This document shows positions 15,958-24,165 of a stretch of DNA of 64,000 nucleotides, piece by piece. The notes beneath the pieces were generated by a model. The model was given only the letters and a program-made list of their open reading frames with translations, did not search any database and had not been told where the DNA came from. Source of the stretch: Scandinavium hiltneri (lineage in GTDB: Bacteria; Pseudomonadota; Gammaproteobacteria; Enterobacterales; Enterobacteriaceae). The position numbers and the translations under genes were made by a program. How positions within the stretch are numbered: the first letter of the stretch is position 1; every line of letters starts with the position of its first letter. The stretch lies in assembly GCF_024764835.1 (NCBI RefSeq), contig NZ_JALIGE010000069.1, positions 62,001 to 126,000 on the forward strand, read 5' to 3'.

Positions 15958-17090
15958 TACTTTTCCCTTGTTTTTTTCGTGGAAACTATTTTTATATTGA
16001 TTAATCCTTTCTGTACTTCAGAATAAAGTAAAGCCATATCATTTTCAACTTTCTGTTCATATCCGACCTCAATTTTATTCGATACTTGATCTACCGCAAA
16101 ACTAAGAACAGCACCAGTTAGCCCACTTTTAAATTCAGCACCAAGTTCATTCCAGGAAAAAACTTTCCCATTACTGACTAACCAATCTAATATTTTATTA
16201 GCCTGCGCGGTGGTCAAAATCCCTTTCCCCTCCGCGTAGATGGCGACATTTAAAATCATCATCCCACCGTTGCGGATTAAACTATGCTTGACCGCTGCCT
16301 CTGCTGTAGTACTCACTGCGTGATCCTGTGTCGCTTTTCCCGCCTCGCCCAATAAGTTAGCACTCTGGTTGGAAATTCCTTGGTCCGTCATTGTGCTATA
16401 TATTTCCATTCCAGAGGCAATAGTTACACCAATAGGATTCCCGAAGCCAAAAGCTAAAACGCCTGTAATAAATTTACTTGTCCACTGAAGCCAAACTTCT
16501 TTATTGTTAGCGCTGGATATTAATCTTGCTGCCTGTGAAGCCAGGGGGTCACTAATAATAATATTCAGTCTGCCGCCGACTGGGCACATTAAATATGAAT
16601 GATTGAGCAGTGCATTTTGTTTTTCAAATAAAACCGTATTGTGGAAATACACCCATTGTGCATCGAAAATCTTGTCGCATTCATGACTTAACTTATAAAC
16701 AGAATAGATTGTGGATGCTATACCGCCCACAGCAGCGGCCGAGCCAACAACAATAGCGGATGTCACCGTCGCAATCCCGGCTATTGCGGCAACAATGGGG
16801 CCCGACACAGGAGCGGTAACCACCACGACGATAACAATGGCCACAATCGCAACTCCTGCAAAAAATGCAGCCAGTCCGCCCCACACTTTTTTCGGCATTT
16901 TGCATTTAAAGCAATCATCTAGTTTTTTATCCAGAATATTTAACAAGGGCGCAGGAACAACCGTGTTTATCGTAATGCCTGCTGTTTTCACGAGTACCTT
17001 ATCCGGATGCAAGCCTAATTTTCTGGGGGATGACACGGTCATGTTACTGCAAATGATATTAACCCCCTGGCGAACAAATGATTGGGCCAT
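15957..17090 (-). CDS. PAAR-like (DUF4280-type) T6SS effector with membrane segments
   Basis: A 377-residue protein. The N-terminus VRQGVNIICSNMTVSSPRKL, the Cys pair CFKC (60-63) and the block LLNHSYLMCPVGGRLNII (161-178) resemble a DUF4280/PAAR-like spike tip, but two long hydrophobic stretches (about 71-94 and 95-130) are inserted between the halves. The C-terminal 190 residues carry further hydrophobic patches and no enzymatic motif, consistent with a pore-forming toxin. The start at 17090 has a GGAGGA Shine-Dalgarno and overlaps the stop of the gene before it (TAATG). Encoded after vgrG and before three immunity-like genes. Effector function is inferred. Confidence 0.72.
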   Translation of the reverse strand: MAQSFVRQGVNIICSNMTVSSPRKLGLHPDKVLVKTAGITINTVVPAPLLNILDKKLDDCFKCKMPKKVWGGLAAFFAGVAIVAIVIVVVVTAPVSGPIVAAIAGIATVTSAIVVGSAAAVGGIASTIYSVYKLSHECDKIFDAQWVYFHNTVLFEKQNALLNHSYLMCPVGGRLNIIISDPLASQAARLISSANNKEVWLQWTSKFITGVLAFGFGNPIGVTIASGMEIYSTMTDQGISNQSANLLGEAGKATQDHAVSTTAEAAVKHSLIRNGGMMILNVAIYAEGKGILTTAQANKILDWLVSNGKVFSWNELGAEFKSGLTGAVLSFAVDQVSNKIEVGYEQKVENDMALLYSEVQKGLINIKIVSTKKTREK

Positions 17091-17968
17091 TAGACTTTCC
17101 TCCGAATTCGGCAACTAATATCCAGTTCAACATTACTCTCAACTCGCTCCCGCATTCGGATGTCTGCATATTCCAAATATTTACCGACTGTATTAAATTC
17201 AACCTGAGAATTGTATTCCGCAAAGTAGGTTGAAAAATGATAATCAAGAGATGGCTTGTATTTTTGGTTATATTGCCGTTCTATTTCATCTACATCGATA
17301 AAGCCAGTGGGTTTTCCCGTTTTGCGCACCACTACGCTATCAGGGGATTCCTGAACGATCTTCTGCGTTACAGTTAATGGCGTCACCACGTTTGTAAAAA
17401 GCTGCGAATTAAAATCCATCAACACATCACTCTCAAAATTTTGCGTTCGAACTAAAAAGTGATCAAAAAAAGTGGTAAAGAATATTTGAGCATCCAGATT
17501 AGACACTAACTGTTCATGGGAGCAAATTTGCTCATCGAAGGCTGAGATGAAATTAATAACATGTTGTTTTACTTCTTCGGCGCGAATAAACTCATTCTTT
17601 TTGAGAAACTCTTTTTTATACTCTTGCCATTCAGTAATAATATGTTGATGATTCATTATACTCACAGGTTTTCCTGTCGAGGGATGAATCCACACGGCAA
17701 CATTACTTTTTAGCCTGTCGATTTCTTTCACGACATCTAATAACGGCTGATGTGAATCCGGAGATATCTTTGAAATGTAATCATCAACATGCACAGAATA
17801 TAACAGAGGTTCATTTTCACTGTGCGTTATAGTATAATCCGTTTTAACCTGAGTGCTGTTAACAGGGATGTCATTAAGTTTTATTGCAATCTCTTGCTCA
17901 ACCCTATATTTGACAACGCACTGCCGCGATTCATCCATTTTTATAACATCATCACTATTATCGCTCAT
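17090..17968 (-). CDS. Unknown protein in T6SS island (adaptor/chaperone-like position)
   Basis: A soluble protein of about 292 residues with no signal peptide or membrane helix, rich in Asp, Glu, Asn and Val. No family is recognised. It lies between vgrG and the PAAR-like effector on the same strand and overlaps the effector start by one base. That slot is usually filled by an effector chaperone/adaptor (for example DUF1795 or DUF2169 proteins), but the sequence does not show those families. The start at 17968 (MSDNSDD) is uncertain; an ATG at 17980 is in frame. It may bind the transmembrane part of the effector before loading. Confidence 0.65.
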   Translation of the reverse strand: MSDNSDDVIKMDESRQCVVKYRVEQEIAIKLNDIPVNSTQVKTDYTITHSENEPLLYSVHVDDYISKISPDSHQPLLDVVKEIDRLKSNVAVWIHPSTGKPVSIMNHQHIITEWQEYKKEFLKKNEFIRAEEVKQHVINFISAFDEQICSHEQLVSNLDAQIFFTTFFDHFLVRTQNFESDVLMDFNSQLFTNVVTPLTVTQKIVQESPDSVVVRKTGKPTGFIDVDEIERQYNQKYKPSLDYHFSTYFAEYNSQVEFNTVGKYLEYADIRMRERVESNVELDISCRIRRKV

Positions 17969-18007
17969 TATCTTAACCATTCCCTTGTAGCGTTAACAAA
18001 TTTACTG

Positions 18008-19894
18008 TTAGTTGATTTGCACTTCGGAACCATCAATGTCCACAATTCCGCTTCCATTAATCTTAATTGTCGCCCCGCAAATTTCAATCTGACCATTAGC
18101 TCTCATTGCTATAGACGCAGCGCCCACTTTTAAATCAATAGATTCATTCATTAATTCTATGCTGGCTCCCCCACGTATAATTTTACAGGAGTCTGATTTG
18201 ACCGTTAGTGTGTAAGTCCCATCAACGGTAACATCTTCGCCTCCACCAATTGTTATAGTTTCATTACCAGTGATATTCACTGTTCTGTTTTCTTTCACCG
18301 TCAGTGTCTGATCTTTATCAACTGTGATGTTCTGAAATCCTCCAATTGTTTCTGTATCGTTGTTGGCTATTGTCATCGTTCGATCATGTAATATTTTGGT
18401 ATTCATATCTCTCTGGGCATGGATAAACACTTCCTGCTTGCCCTTTTCATCTTCAAAACGCAGTTCGTTAAATCCACGGCCTTTATGGGTCTGGGAGCGC
18501 AGGCTCATCTGGGTTTTGGTTCCGGGTAGGCCACCCGGTGGCAAATTATTGACATGGTAAGTTCGCCCGATGACCACCGGCTGGTCGGGGTCACCGTTCA
18601 GAAATTCAATAATAACTTCATGGCCGATGCGCGGAATGGCCAGGCTTCCCCAGCCTTGTCCCGCCCAGGGCTGGGAGACCCGTATCCAACAGGAGCTGCT
18701 GTCATCGGTTTTTCCTGACCGATCCCAGGGAAAACGAACCCGAATACGACCATACGCATCGCAATAAATCTCTTCGCCGGGAGGCCCTGTGACAACGGCA
18801 ATTTGCGCCCCATCGATACGCGGTTTATCCGTCAGCAGAGGGCGCCAGGTCTGGTTGCGGGGAATAAAGGTGAACTGATTGACCAACGTGGTTCCCGCCT
18901 CACCGGCTTCTTCTTCCAGTGCCTGCGGCTGGTGCCCAGTGTGGGTAATTCGGGTTATCTGCCAGCGGGTGTTCATCTCCGCGCGGGGATGGTCAGTCAG
19001 GGTAAAATCCGTACCCGGCTGCAGAGCGGCGTAATTAGAATCCCCGTCTCCCTGATGGGCGGTATTACGCAGCGCTTCCACCCGCCAACGGGAAAAGCGT
19101 TCCCCGGAGTCATCTTTATAGCGCCCCGGATAATCGTAATGAAAATAGCGCTGCTTCTGATGCTGCATATCCCGCGCGTGATCGCGGTAAACCGCATCCC
19201 AACGGGGATTTTTAAAGGTGTAATCCCCTAATATGACGTCTGTCGGGCGCAGGCTTTCACGCCGACGCAGCGTCGTGATGCAAGGCTCCTGAGACGGGGC
19301 GACGTTGTAGGGTAAAACGGGGCCGGTATTCTGGCCACCACAGTGGTCAGCGAAGACCAGCGTGTGCTTGTCACTGTCATGTTCAAAGAAGTAAAAGATA
19401 CCTTCCTCGGCAAACATGCGTTCAATGAATGTTAAATCGTCCTCCTGATACTGGACGCAGAACTCACGGACGGCATGTTCATAGCGCAGTGAATAGGCGT
19501 AGTCATTGATACCATGCTCACCCAGCAGCGTTTCAACGATAGTTTGCAGATTTTGTTGCTGAAAAATCCGTGAATTACGCCTCAGACTGGCACGCCAGAG
19601 CGTTGGACGAACCGAAAGTGAATAGCGGGTGCGGCGAAAACCGGTGTCGCCCTGCTCCATCGACACCACAATGCCGTTAACAACACGTTGTATGACAGCA
19701 TCACGCCAGACCGTCAGCGTAATAACTTTATCCAACACTGTACCAAAATCGACAGCAGGTATAGCGCTGGCGAGCTCCAGTTCGAGGGAGAACAGGGCTG
19801 AATACTGTTCCTGTAAGGTAAAACCCACGACCGAAAAAGTGTTACCGGGTAAACCTTTTACATTCAGCGTAAAATACAATCCATTATTTGTCAT
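18008..19894 (-). CDS. vgrG: Type VI secretion spike protein VgrG (TssI)
   Basis: A 628-residue VgrG. The gp27-like N-terminal part (FTLNVKGLPGNTFSVVGFTL, then EDDLTFIERMFAEEGIFYFF) leads into a gp5-type OB fold (DAYGRIRVRFPWDRSGK, WAGQGWGSLAIPRIGHEVII, GDPDQPVVIGRTYH). A repetitive beta-helix spike follows (TIANNDTETIGG to the C-terminus SGIVDIDGSEVQIN). There is no C-terminal effector extension. No tss structural genes occur in the window, so this is an orphan VgrG that would use a T6SS encoded elsewhere. It opens an AT-rich operon with the adaptor-like, effector and immunity-like genes. Confidence 0.95.
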   Translation of the reverse strand: MTNNGLYFTLNVKGLPGNTFSVVGFTLQEQYSALFSLELELASAIPAVDFGTVLDKVITLTVWRDAVIQRVVNGIVVSMEQGDTGFRRTRYSLSVRPTLWRASLRRNSRIFQQQNLQTIVETLLGEHGINDYAYSLRYEHAVREFCVQYQEDDLTFIERMFAEEGIFYFFEHDSDKHTLVFADHCGGQNTGPVLPYNVAPSQEPCITTLRRRESLRPTDVILGDYTFKNPRWDAVYRDHARDMQHQKQRYFHYDYPGRYKDDSGERFSRWRVEALRNTAHQGDGDSNYAALQPGTDFTLTDHPRAEMNTRWQITRITHTGHQPQALEEEAGEAGTTLVNQFTFIPRNQTWRPLLTDKPRIDGAQIAVVTGPPGEEIYCDAYGRIRVRFPWDRSGKTDDSSSCWIRVSQPWAGQGWGSLAIPRIGHEVIIEFLNGDPDQPVVIGRTYHVNNLPPGGLPGTKTQMSLRSQTHKGRGFNELRFEDEKGKQEVFIHAQRDMNTKILHDRTMTIANNDTETIGGFQNITVDKDQTLTVKENRTVNITGNETITIGGGEDVTVDGTYTLTVKSDSCKIIRGGASIELMNESIDLKVGAASIAMRANGQIEICGATIKINGSGIVDIDGSEVQIN

Positions 19895-20412
19895 TGATAT
19901 GATCCATCATTTACTGCGCTAAATTTTATTATCCATAGCCTGCTGCTCAGTAGGGATAAAAAAATAATGTAGAGCATGGCAATATGTTGAGTTTATATGG
20001 ATTTCGAGTTAAATATACAACTGCCGTGCCATTTGGCAACGCGTTAAATGACGGACCATATCAAATAAAATAGCCAGATAAATTAGAAACATTACCTAAT
20101 CAGTGAGATATCTTGCCGGGTGGTAATTTCAAAGTGTATTATACTGAGATAATTATTCAGAAAATAACCCAACGCAAATCATCTCGATGATTTTATTGTG
20201 ATATTTTCTCATGCAGGCTGAGGTTCATGGCTAATTCGTTAGACTTTGATTTATATCAATTCAGAATATATATAGCATTGCGGAATTCAATGATTTTCAA
20301 GAGAGCGTCATATCATTTAATATTGACCTCATCAATATAACGATAACGTAATGGCCAACGCCAGTTTCAGGAAAATACCGTGTTCATACTGGTAAGATTT
20401 TAAGTATAGGAA
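19895..20412. promoter_or_regulatory. AT-rich non-coding region upstream of vgrG
   Basis: About 520 bases without a supported gene, strongly AT-rich. It must hold the vgrG promoter and, given its base composition, could be an H-NS-silenced region. No individual site is claimed. Confidence 0.45.
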
Positions 20413-20441
20413 TGGCATTCCCCCATTACCGGGAAATGCCA
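20413..20441 (-). terminator. Hairpin downstream of ydcY
   Basis: An inverted repeat TGGCATTCCC…GGGAAATGCCA (one base bulged) lies just after the ydcY stop on the minus strand; the T-run is weak. Confidence 0.5.
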
Positions 20442-20453
20442 TAAAGCAAAAAC

Positions 20454-20687
20454 TCAAACGATCGTGCCACCTTTGGTGAGGCTGTCGTGGCGAGCGTCTT
20501 CTTCTTCCTTGTGATGACGGCCTTTGTGGGCGATAGCGGTGCGCAGGCGCTGCTGCTGGGTATAACGGTCTTCCCGGCTCAGATCTGCGTCATCGCTCAA
20601 CACAATCAGCAATTCATTCATACCGATGATAGCACCGTCCTCAATGGCCGCGTCTACCTGGGTACTTACCTCATCCAAATGTGACAT
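20454..20687 (-). CDS. ydcY: YdcY, DUF2526 small conserved protein
   Basis: A 77-residue protein, full-length match to E. coli YdcY (MSHLDEVSTQVDAAIEDGAI, MNELLIVLSDDADLSREDRY, TQQQRLRTAIAHKGRHHKEE). Charged, no signal peptide, function unknown. In E. coli it is next to ydcZ; here the two are separated by about 6.5 kb of T6SS-related DNA. It lies 9 bases after the peptide-binding protein gene on the same strand and is probably cotranscribed with it. Confidence 0.93.
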   Translation of the reverse strand: MSHLDEVSTQVDAAIEDGAIIGMNELLIVLSDDADLSREDRYTQQQRLRTAIAHKGRHHKEEEDARHDSLTKGGTIV

Positions 20688-20696
20688 ATCTGCTCC

Positions 20697-22304
20697 TTAA
20701 TTCAGCTTCGCTTTCGAAAAATCACTGCCCATCAGGCTGACGCTGTAGCCGGTCACGTTGCTGCGAGTGGCGAAGAAGGTTTTACCGTTGGCCAGGGCAA
20801 TCCATGGAGCCTGCTGGTAGAAAATCTCCTGCGCCTGCTGGTACAGCTTCGCGCGTGCGGCCGGGTCGCTGGTCAGCCTGGCTTTTTTCACCAGGCCATC
20901 ATACCCTTTATCGCACCAGCGCGCGGCATTCGAGCCCGTTTTTATGCTGTCACAGCCAAGCAGCGTGTCGGCAAAGTTGTCCGGATCGCCGTTGTCGGAC
21001 ATCCAGCCAAACAGTGCCGAATCATGTTCGCCTTTGCGCATCCCGGAAAGATATTCACCCCATTCATAGGTTGTAATTTTGGCTTTGATTCCTACTTTCG
21101 CCCAGTCACTCTGGATCATCTCGGCGATACGGCGCGAGTTCGGGTTATACGGGCGCTGGACTGGCATCGACCACAGCGTCACTTCCGCGCCTTTCTCAAG
21201 CCCTGCCTGCTTTAGCAGCGCTTTGGCTTTTTCAGGGTTGTAATCGTAGTCTGCCAAATGACTGTCGTAACCCAGCATTTTCGGCGGCAGCGGTGATTTT
21301 GCGACCGTACCGGAACCCATAAACACCGCATTGACGATGGCCTTTTTGTCCGTGGCGTAGTTCAACGCCTGGCGTACCAGCAGGTTATCAAACGGTTTTT
21401 TCTCGGTGTTAAACGCCAGATAACCGACGTTAAGCGCATCCACAGAATGCAGCACCAAATCGTTGTTCTTTTTGATAACGTCGAACTGCACTGGCGACGG
21501 TGCAGGGATAATCTGGCATTCGTTGGTTTGCAGCTTCGCCAGACGGGTTTCCACATTCGGGGTGATGGAGAAAATCAGGTGTTTCGTCGGCACCTCGCCA
21601 TCCCAATAGTTCGGGTTAGCAACATAGCGGATCAGCGAGTCGACTTTATACTGCTGGAATGCATACGGTCCTGTGCCGATAGGCCAGGTATCAACATTTT
21701 CCGGCGTCCCTTTTTTCAGCATCGCGTCGGCATATTCCGCGGAAAGGATCGAGGCAAAATCCATTCCCCAGTCGGCCAGGAAAGCGGCGTTTGGTTCAGT
21801 TAACTCAAACTGGACGTGATAATCATCAATCTTCTTCACATCTTTGATGAGCTTATCGAGCCCCACGTCGGTGAAATATTCGTAATTCCCCTGCGATACT
21901 TTGTGGTACGGATTATTTTCATCCTTCTGGCGCATCACCGAGAAAATAACGTCATCGGCGTTGAAATCACGCGTCGGTTTGAAGAATTTATTGCTGTTGA
22001 ACTTCACGCCCTGACGCAGGGTAAAGGTATAAGTTTTACCGTCCGGGGAAATAGTCCAGGCGGTTGCCAGCGAGGGGATCGGGGTGTTCTTCTGCGGATC
22101 GAAATTTATCAGGCGGTTGTACAACACCTGCGAACTGGCCACGAACGATGGTCCGGAGCTGGCAATCTGCGGGTTGAACGACTCCGGTGATGCTTCGGAG
22201 CAGTAAACAAGGGTGTCGTTATTTGCCGCCATTGCGGCCCCTGCCGGTAACAATGCGCTGAGGGCCAGGGCCAGCAGCGTTTTCCCTGTCGGTGTTGGAG
22301 ACAT
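20697..22304 (-). CDS. Orphan periplasmic dipeptide/oligopeptide-binding protein (DppA-like)
   Basis: A 535-residue family-5 solute-binding protein. A signal peptide (LLALALSALLPAGAAMA) is followed by NNDTLVYCSEASPESFNPQI, as in DppA/SapA proteins, and the fold signatures LTEPNAAFLADWGMDFASIL and FGWMSDNGDPDNFADTLLGC are present. The start at 22304 is chosen to give a normal signal peptide; an upstream ATG at 22346 exists. No permease or ATPase gene is adjacent, so it probably shares the Dpp or another peptide transporter. A homologue holds the same place next to srfA in Salmonella. Confidence 0.88.
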   Translation of the reverse strand: MSPTPTGKTLLALALSALLPAGAAMAANNDTLVYCSEASPESFNPQIASSGPSFVASSQVLYNRLINFDPQKNTPIPSLATAWTISPDGKTYTFTLRQGVKFNSNKFFKPTRDFNADDVIFSVMRQKDENNPYHKVSQGNYEYFTDVGLDKLIKDVKKIDDYHVQFELTEPNAAFLADWGMDFASILSAEYADAMLKKGTPENVDTWPIGTGPYAFQQYKVDSLIRYVANPNYWDGEVPTKHLIFSITPNVETRLAKLQTNECQIIPAPSPVQFDVIKKNNDLVLHSVDALNVGYLAFNTEKKPFDNLLVRQALNYATDKKAIVNAVFMGSGTVAKSPLPPKMLGYDSHLADYDYNPEKAKALLKQAGLEKGAEVTLWSMPVQRPYNPNSRRIAEMIQSDWAKVGIKAKITTYEWGEYLSGMRKGEHDSALFGWMSDNGDPDNFADTLLGCDSIKTGSNAARWCDKGYDGLVKKARLTSDPAARAKLYQQAQEIFYQQAPWIALANGKTFFATRSNVTGYSVSLMGSDFSKAKLN

Positions 22305-22577
22305 CGTTATAAGCCTGTTTAGTTTTATTATATGAGGCTTAATCACAGCACAAGGGGGTTATTCTGGCAAATAACGAAACGGCATCAGGTTATGCTTATT
22401 CAACCCATTCCGCCGTTTTATTCGCCAATAATTTCACTTAAGAACTTTCTAAAAAAGCAAGCGTTTCACGTGCATTCAATAGCCAGAGTATTTGCTGTTT
22501 TTGGCTTTTCCTCGCCCGTTTATCCCCTTCCCGCCTGCGTTAGAGTAGCGGTGTGAAAAAGTCGATGGGATAAGAAC
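22305..22577. promoter_or_regulatory. Divergent promoter region, peptide-binding protein / srfA
   Basis: Non-coding, AT-rich, 273 bases between two divergent transcription units. It must carry both promoters; no specific operator was identified. Confidence 0.4.
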
Positions 22578-23897
22578 GTGGCAAAAACTCTATTACGCAG
22601 CGGCAGTCTGGACGATTTCCAGTCCGTGGGCGGCGGCGGCCAGGCCGTATTTGCATCAGCATTACAGATTCGTGAGACGCTGCGCCTGCGCAAACAGCAG
22701 ACGCTGGTTGAGTGTCTGGCTATCCCGCAGGTCAACGATGATGGCGATCGCGTGGACTGGTATTCGCCGGTTGAAGGCGACGTGTTGGCGTGGAAAGCGG
22801 CCGATGAAGACCTGCGTGAGCGCGCACTGAATCAGCTGGAAACCATGGCCGACGGCGCGCTGAGTCTGGCTCGCAAATGCCAGCAGTCCGACAAAACCGC
22901 ACAGCAGTTGTTCGGCGCGCTGCTGGAAAAAGCGTTGCAGTTTCCTGGCGAAAACCACGTTTTCCTGGTCAGCGGCAAACCGGTTATCACCTTCTGGGGC
23001 TTTGTGAATCTGAACGAAAGCGCCCGCGAGGAACTGTTTGGTTGCCTGCATTTAGCACCCGAGCCAAAACCCGTTATCGACCTTTACGAAGACATTCCGG
23101 ATGAAGACGCGCTTAAAGTCACCTTCAGCCAGGCCGATGAGCCGCTGCTGGCGATGACCGTTGCCGCAGAAGCACAAGAATTTCCTGAACCTAAACTCAT
23201 TGAAGAAAGCGTCGAACCAGAGGCCCCAGTGGACGTCGCTGTGCAGAAAGCCTTTCGCCGCATTCCGCTGTGGAGCTTACCGGTGGCGGCCGTACTCGTC
23301 GCCGCCATTGCCGGGCCGCTGTTATGGCCTCGGTCGACGACCTCCGCGGAACCGGTTCTGGCCCATGTGGAACCCATCGCAGTGACAAAACCGACGGCAC
23401 CTGCACTGCCAGAACTGACGCACTCCCTGCCGCTGCATCTGGCGAGCGTCAACGAGCCGGTAAAAGAAGAGAAGCCGGAGGAAAAACCGGTGATTATTGC
23501 TGCCATTGCGAAAGATGCGCTGGTGATGGAGGCCGATCAGATGCGCGCTGGCACCACCAAATTCCTTAACGGCACCTGGCGTGTGCTGGTCGACGTGAAA
23601 GATCCGGTCACCGGTAAGGCTCCGTCACTGCGCTATCAAATTCTCAACAATAAAGGCAATGCGCGTCTGGTGCATGGCGACAATGTGGTCTGTAAGGCTG
23701 AAATTTTCTCCGGCCTGCATCAGAATGGCGAGCTGTTGGTAAAAAGCCGTGGCAACGAGCGTTGCAGCGATGGTTCACGCTATCCGGTTCCAGAAATTAC
23801 CTGTAAAGCAGGCGTCAGCGACGTGGCGGAATGCACCGGACGCTACGACGCAAACACCGTCGTACCGTTGACGTTCCGTAAAGTGGGGGCGCGCTAA
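22578..23897 (+). CDS. srfA: SrfA-family protein
   Basis: A 439-residue homologue of Salmonella SrfA. The N-terminal soluble region (MAKTLLRSGSLDDFQSVGGG) is followed at about 232-252 by a single hydrophobic helix (SLPVAAVLVAAIAGPLLWP), then a Pro/Glu-rich linker and a C-terminal domain with several cysteines (VVCKAEIFSG, NERCSDGSRY, EITCKAGVSDVAEC), suggesting a periplasmic or cell-surface disulfide domain. Salmonella srfA was named as an SsrB-regulated factor; its biochemical role is unknown. First gene of srfABC. Its last 20 codons are repeated downstream by a 164-bp tandem duplication, but the gene itself is intact. Confidence 0.88.
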   Translation: MAKTLLRSGSLDDFQSVGGGGQAVFASALQIRETLRLRKQQTLVECLAIPQVNDDGDRVDWYSPVEGDVLAWKAADEDLRERALNQLETMADGALSLARKCQQSDKTAQQLFGALLEKALQFPGENHVFLVSGKPVITFWGFVNLNESAREELFGCLHLAPEPKPVIDLYEDIPDEDALKVTFSQADEPLLAMTVAAEAQEFPEPKLIEESVEPEAPVDVAVQKAFRRIPLWSLPVAAVLVAAIAGPLLWPRSTTSAEPVLAHVEPIAVTKPTAPALPELTHSLPLHLASVNEPVKEEKPEEKPVIIAAIAKDALVMEADQMRAGTTKFLNGTWRVLVDVKDPVTGKAPSLRYQILNNKGNARLVHGDNVVCKAEIFSGLHQNGELLVKSRGNERCSDGSRYPVPEITCKAGVSDVAECTGRYDANTVVPLTFRKVGAR

Positions 23898-24001
23898 TGC
23901 TGGTTACTCTATGTGATTATCAACAGAGCATCACTCTGATTGCTAACAGCGGGGTGCAGTTTCTCGATTTTGGGCTGACGCCACAGGATTCCTTAAGCAA
24001 T
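23838..24001 (+). repeat. 164-bp tandem duplication, first copy
   Basis: This unit runs from the last 20 codons of srfA through the first codons of srfB and is followed directly by a second copy at 24002-24165. The boundaries share the 7-mer GGACGCT (also at 24166-24172), the natural end point of slippage or unequal exchange. Confidence 0.95.
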
Positions 24002-24061
24002 GGACGCTACGACGCAAACACCGTCGTACCGTTGACGTTCCGTAAAGTGGGGGCGCGCTAA
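23897..24061 (+). CDS. Chimeric 54-codon mini-ORF (srfB start joined to srfA tail)
   Basis: It starts at the first copy of the srfB start codon, overlapping the srfA stop (TAATG). It encodes the first 37 or so residues of SrfB (MLVTLCDYQQSITLIANSGV…) and then, across the duplication junction, the last residues of SrfA (RYDANTVVPLTFRKVGAR). It stops at 24059-24061, overlapping the true srfB start in the same TAATG manner. Translation coupling is therefore kept through the insert. It is a by-product of the 164-bp duplication and probably has no function. Confidence 0.5.
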   Translation: MLVTLCDYQQSITLIANSGVQFLDFGLTPQDSLSNGRYDANTVVPLTFRKVGAR

Positions 24062-24165
24062 TGCTGGTTACTCTATGTGATTATCAACAGAGCATCACTC
24101 TGATTGCTAACAGCGGGGTGCAGTTTCTCGATTTTGGGCTGACGCCACAGGATTCCTTAAGCAAT
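24002..24165 (+). repeat. 164-bp tandem duplication, second copy
   Basis: Identical by eye to 23838-24001. The intact srfB gene starts at 24061 inside this copy. Confidence 0.95.

Noticed and set aside
13918..20453. Possible complete T6SS locus
   Set aside because: Only VgrG and cargo genes are present; no tssB/C, tssJ-M, clpV or hcp was found in the window.
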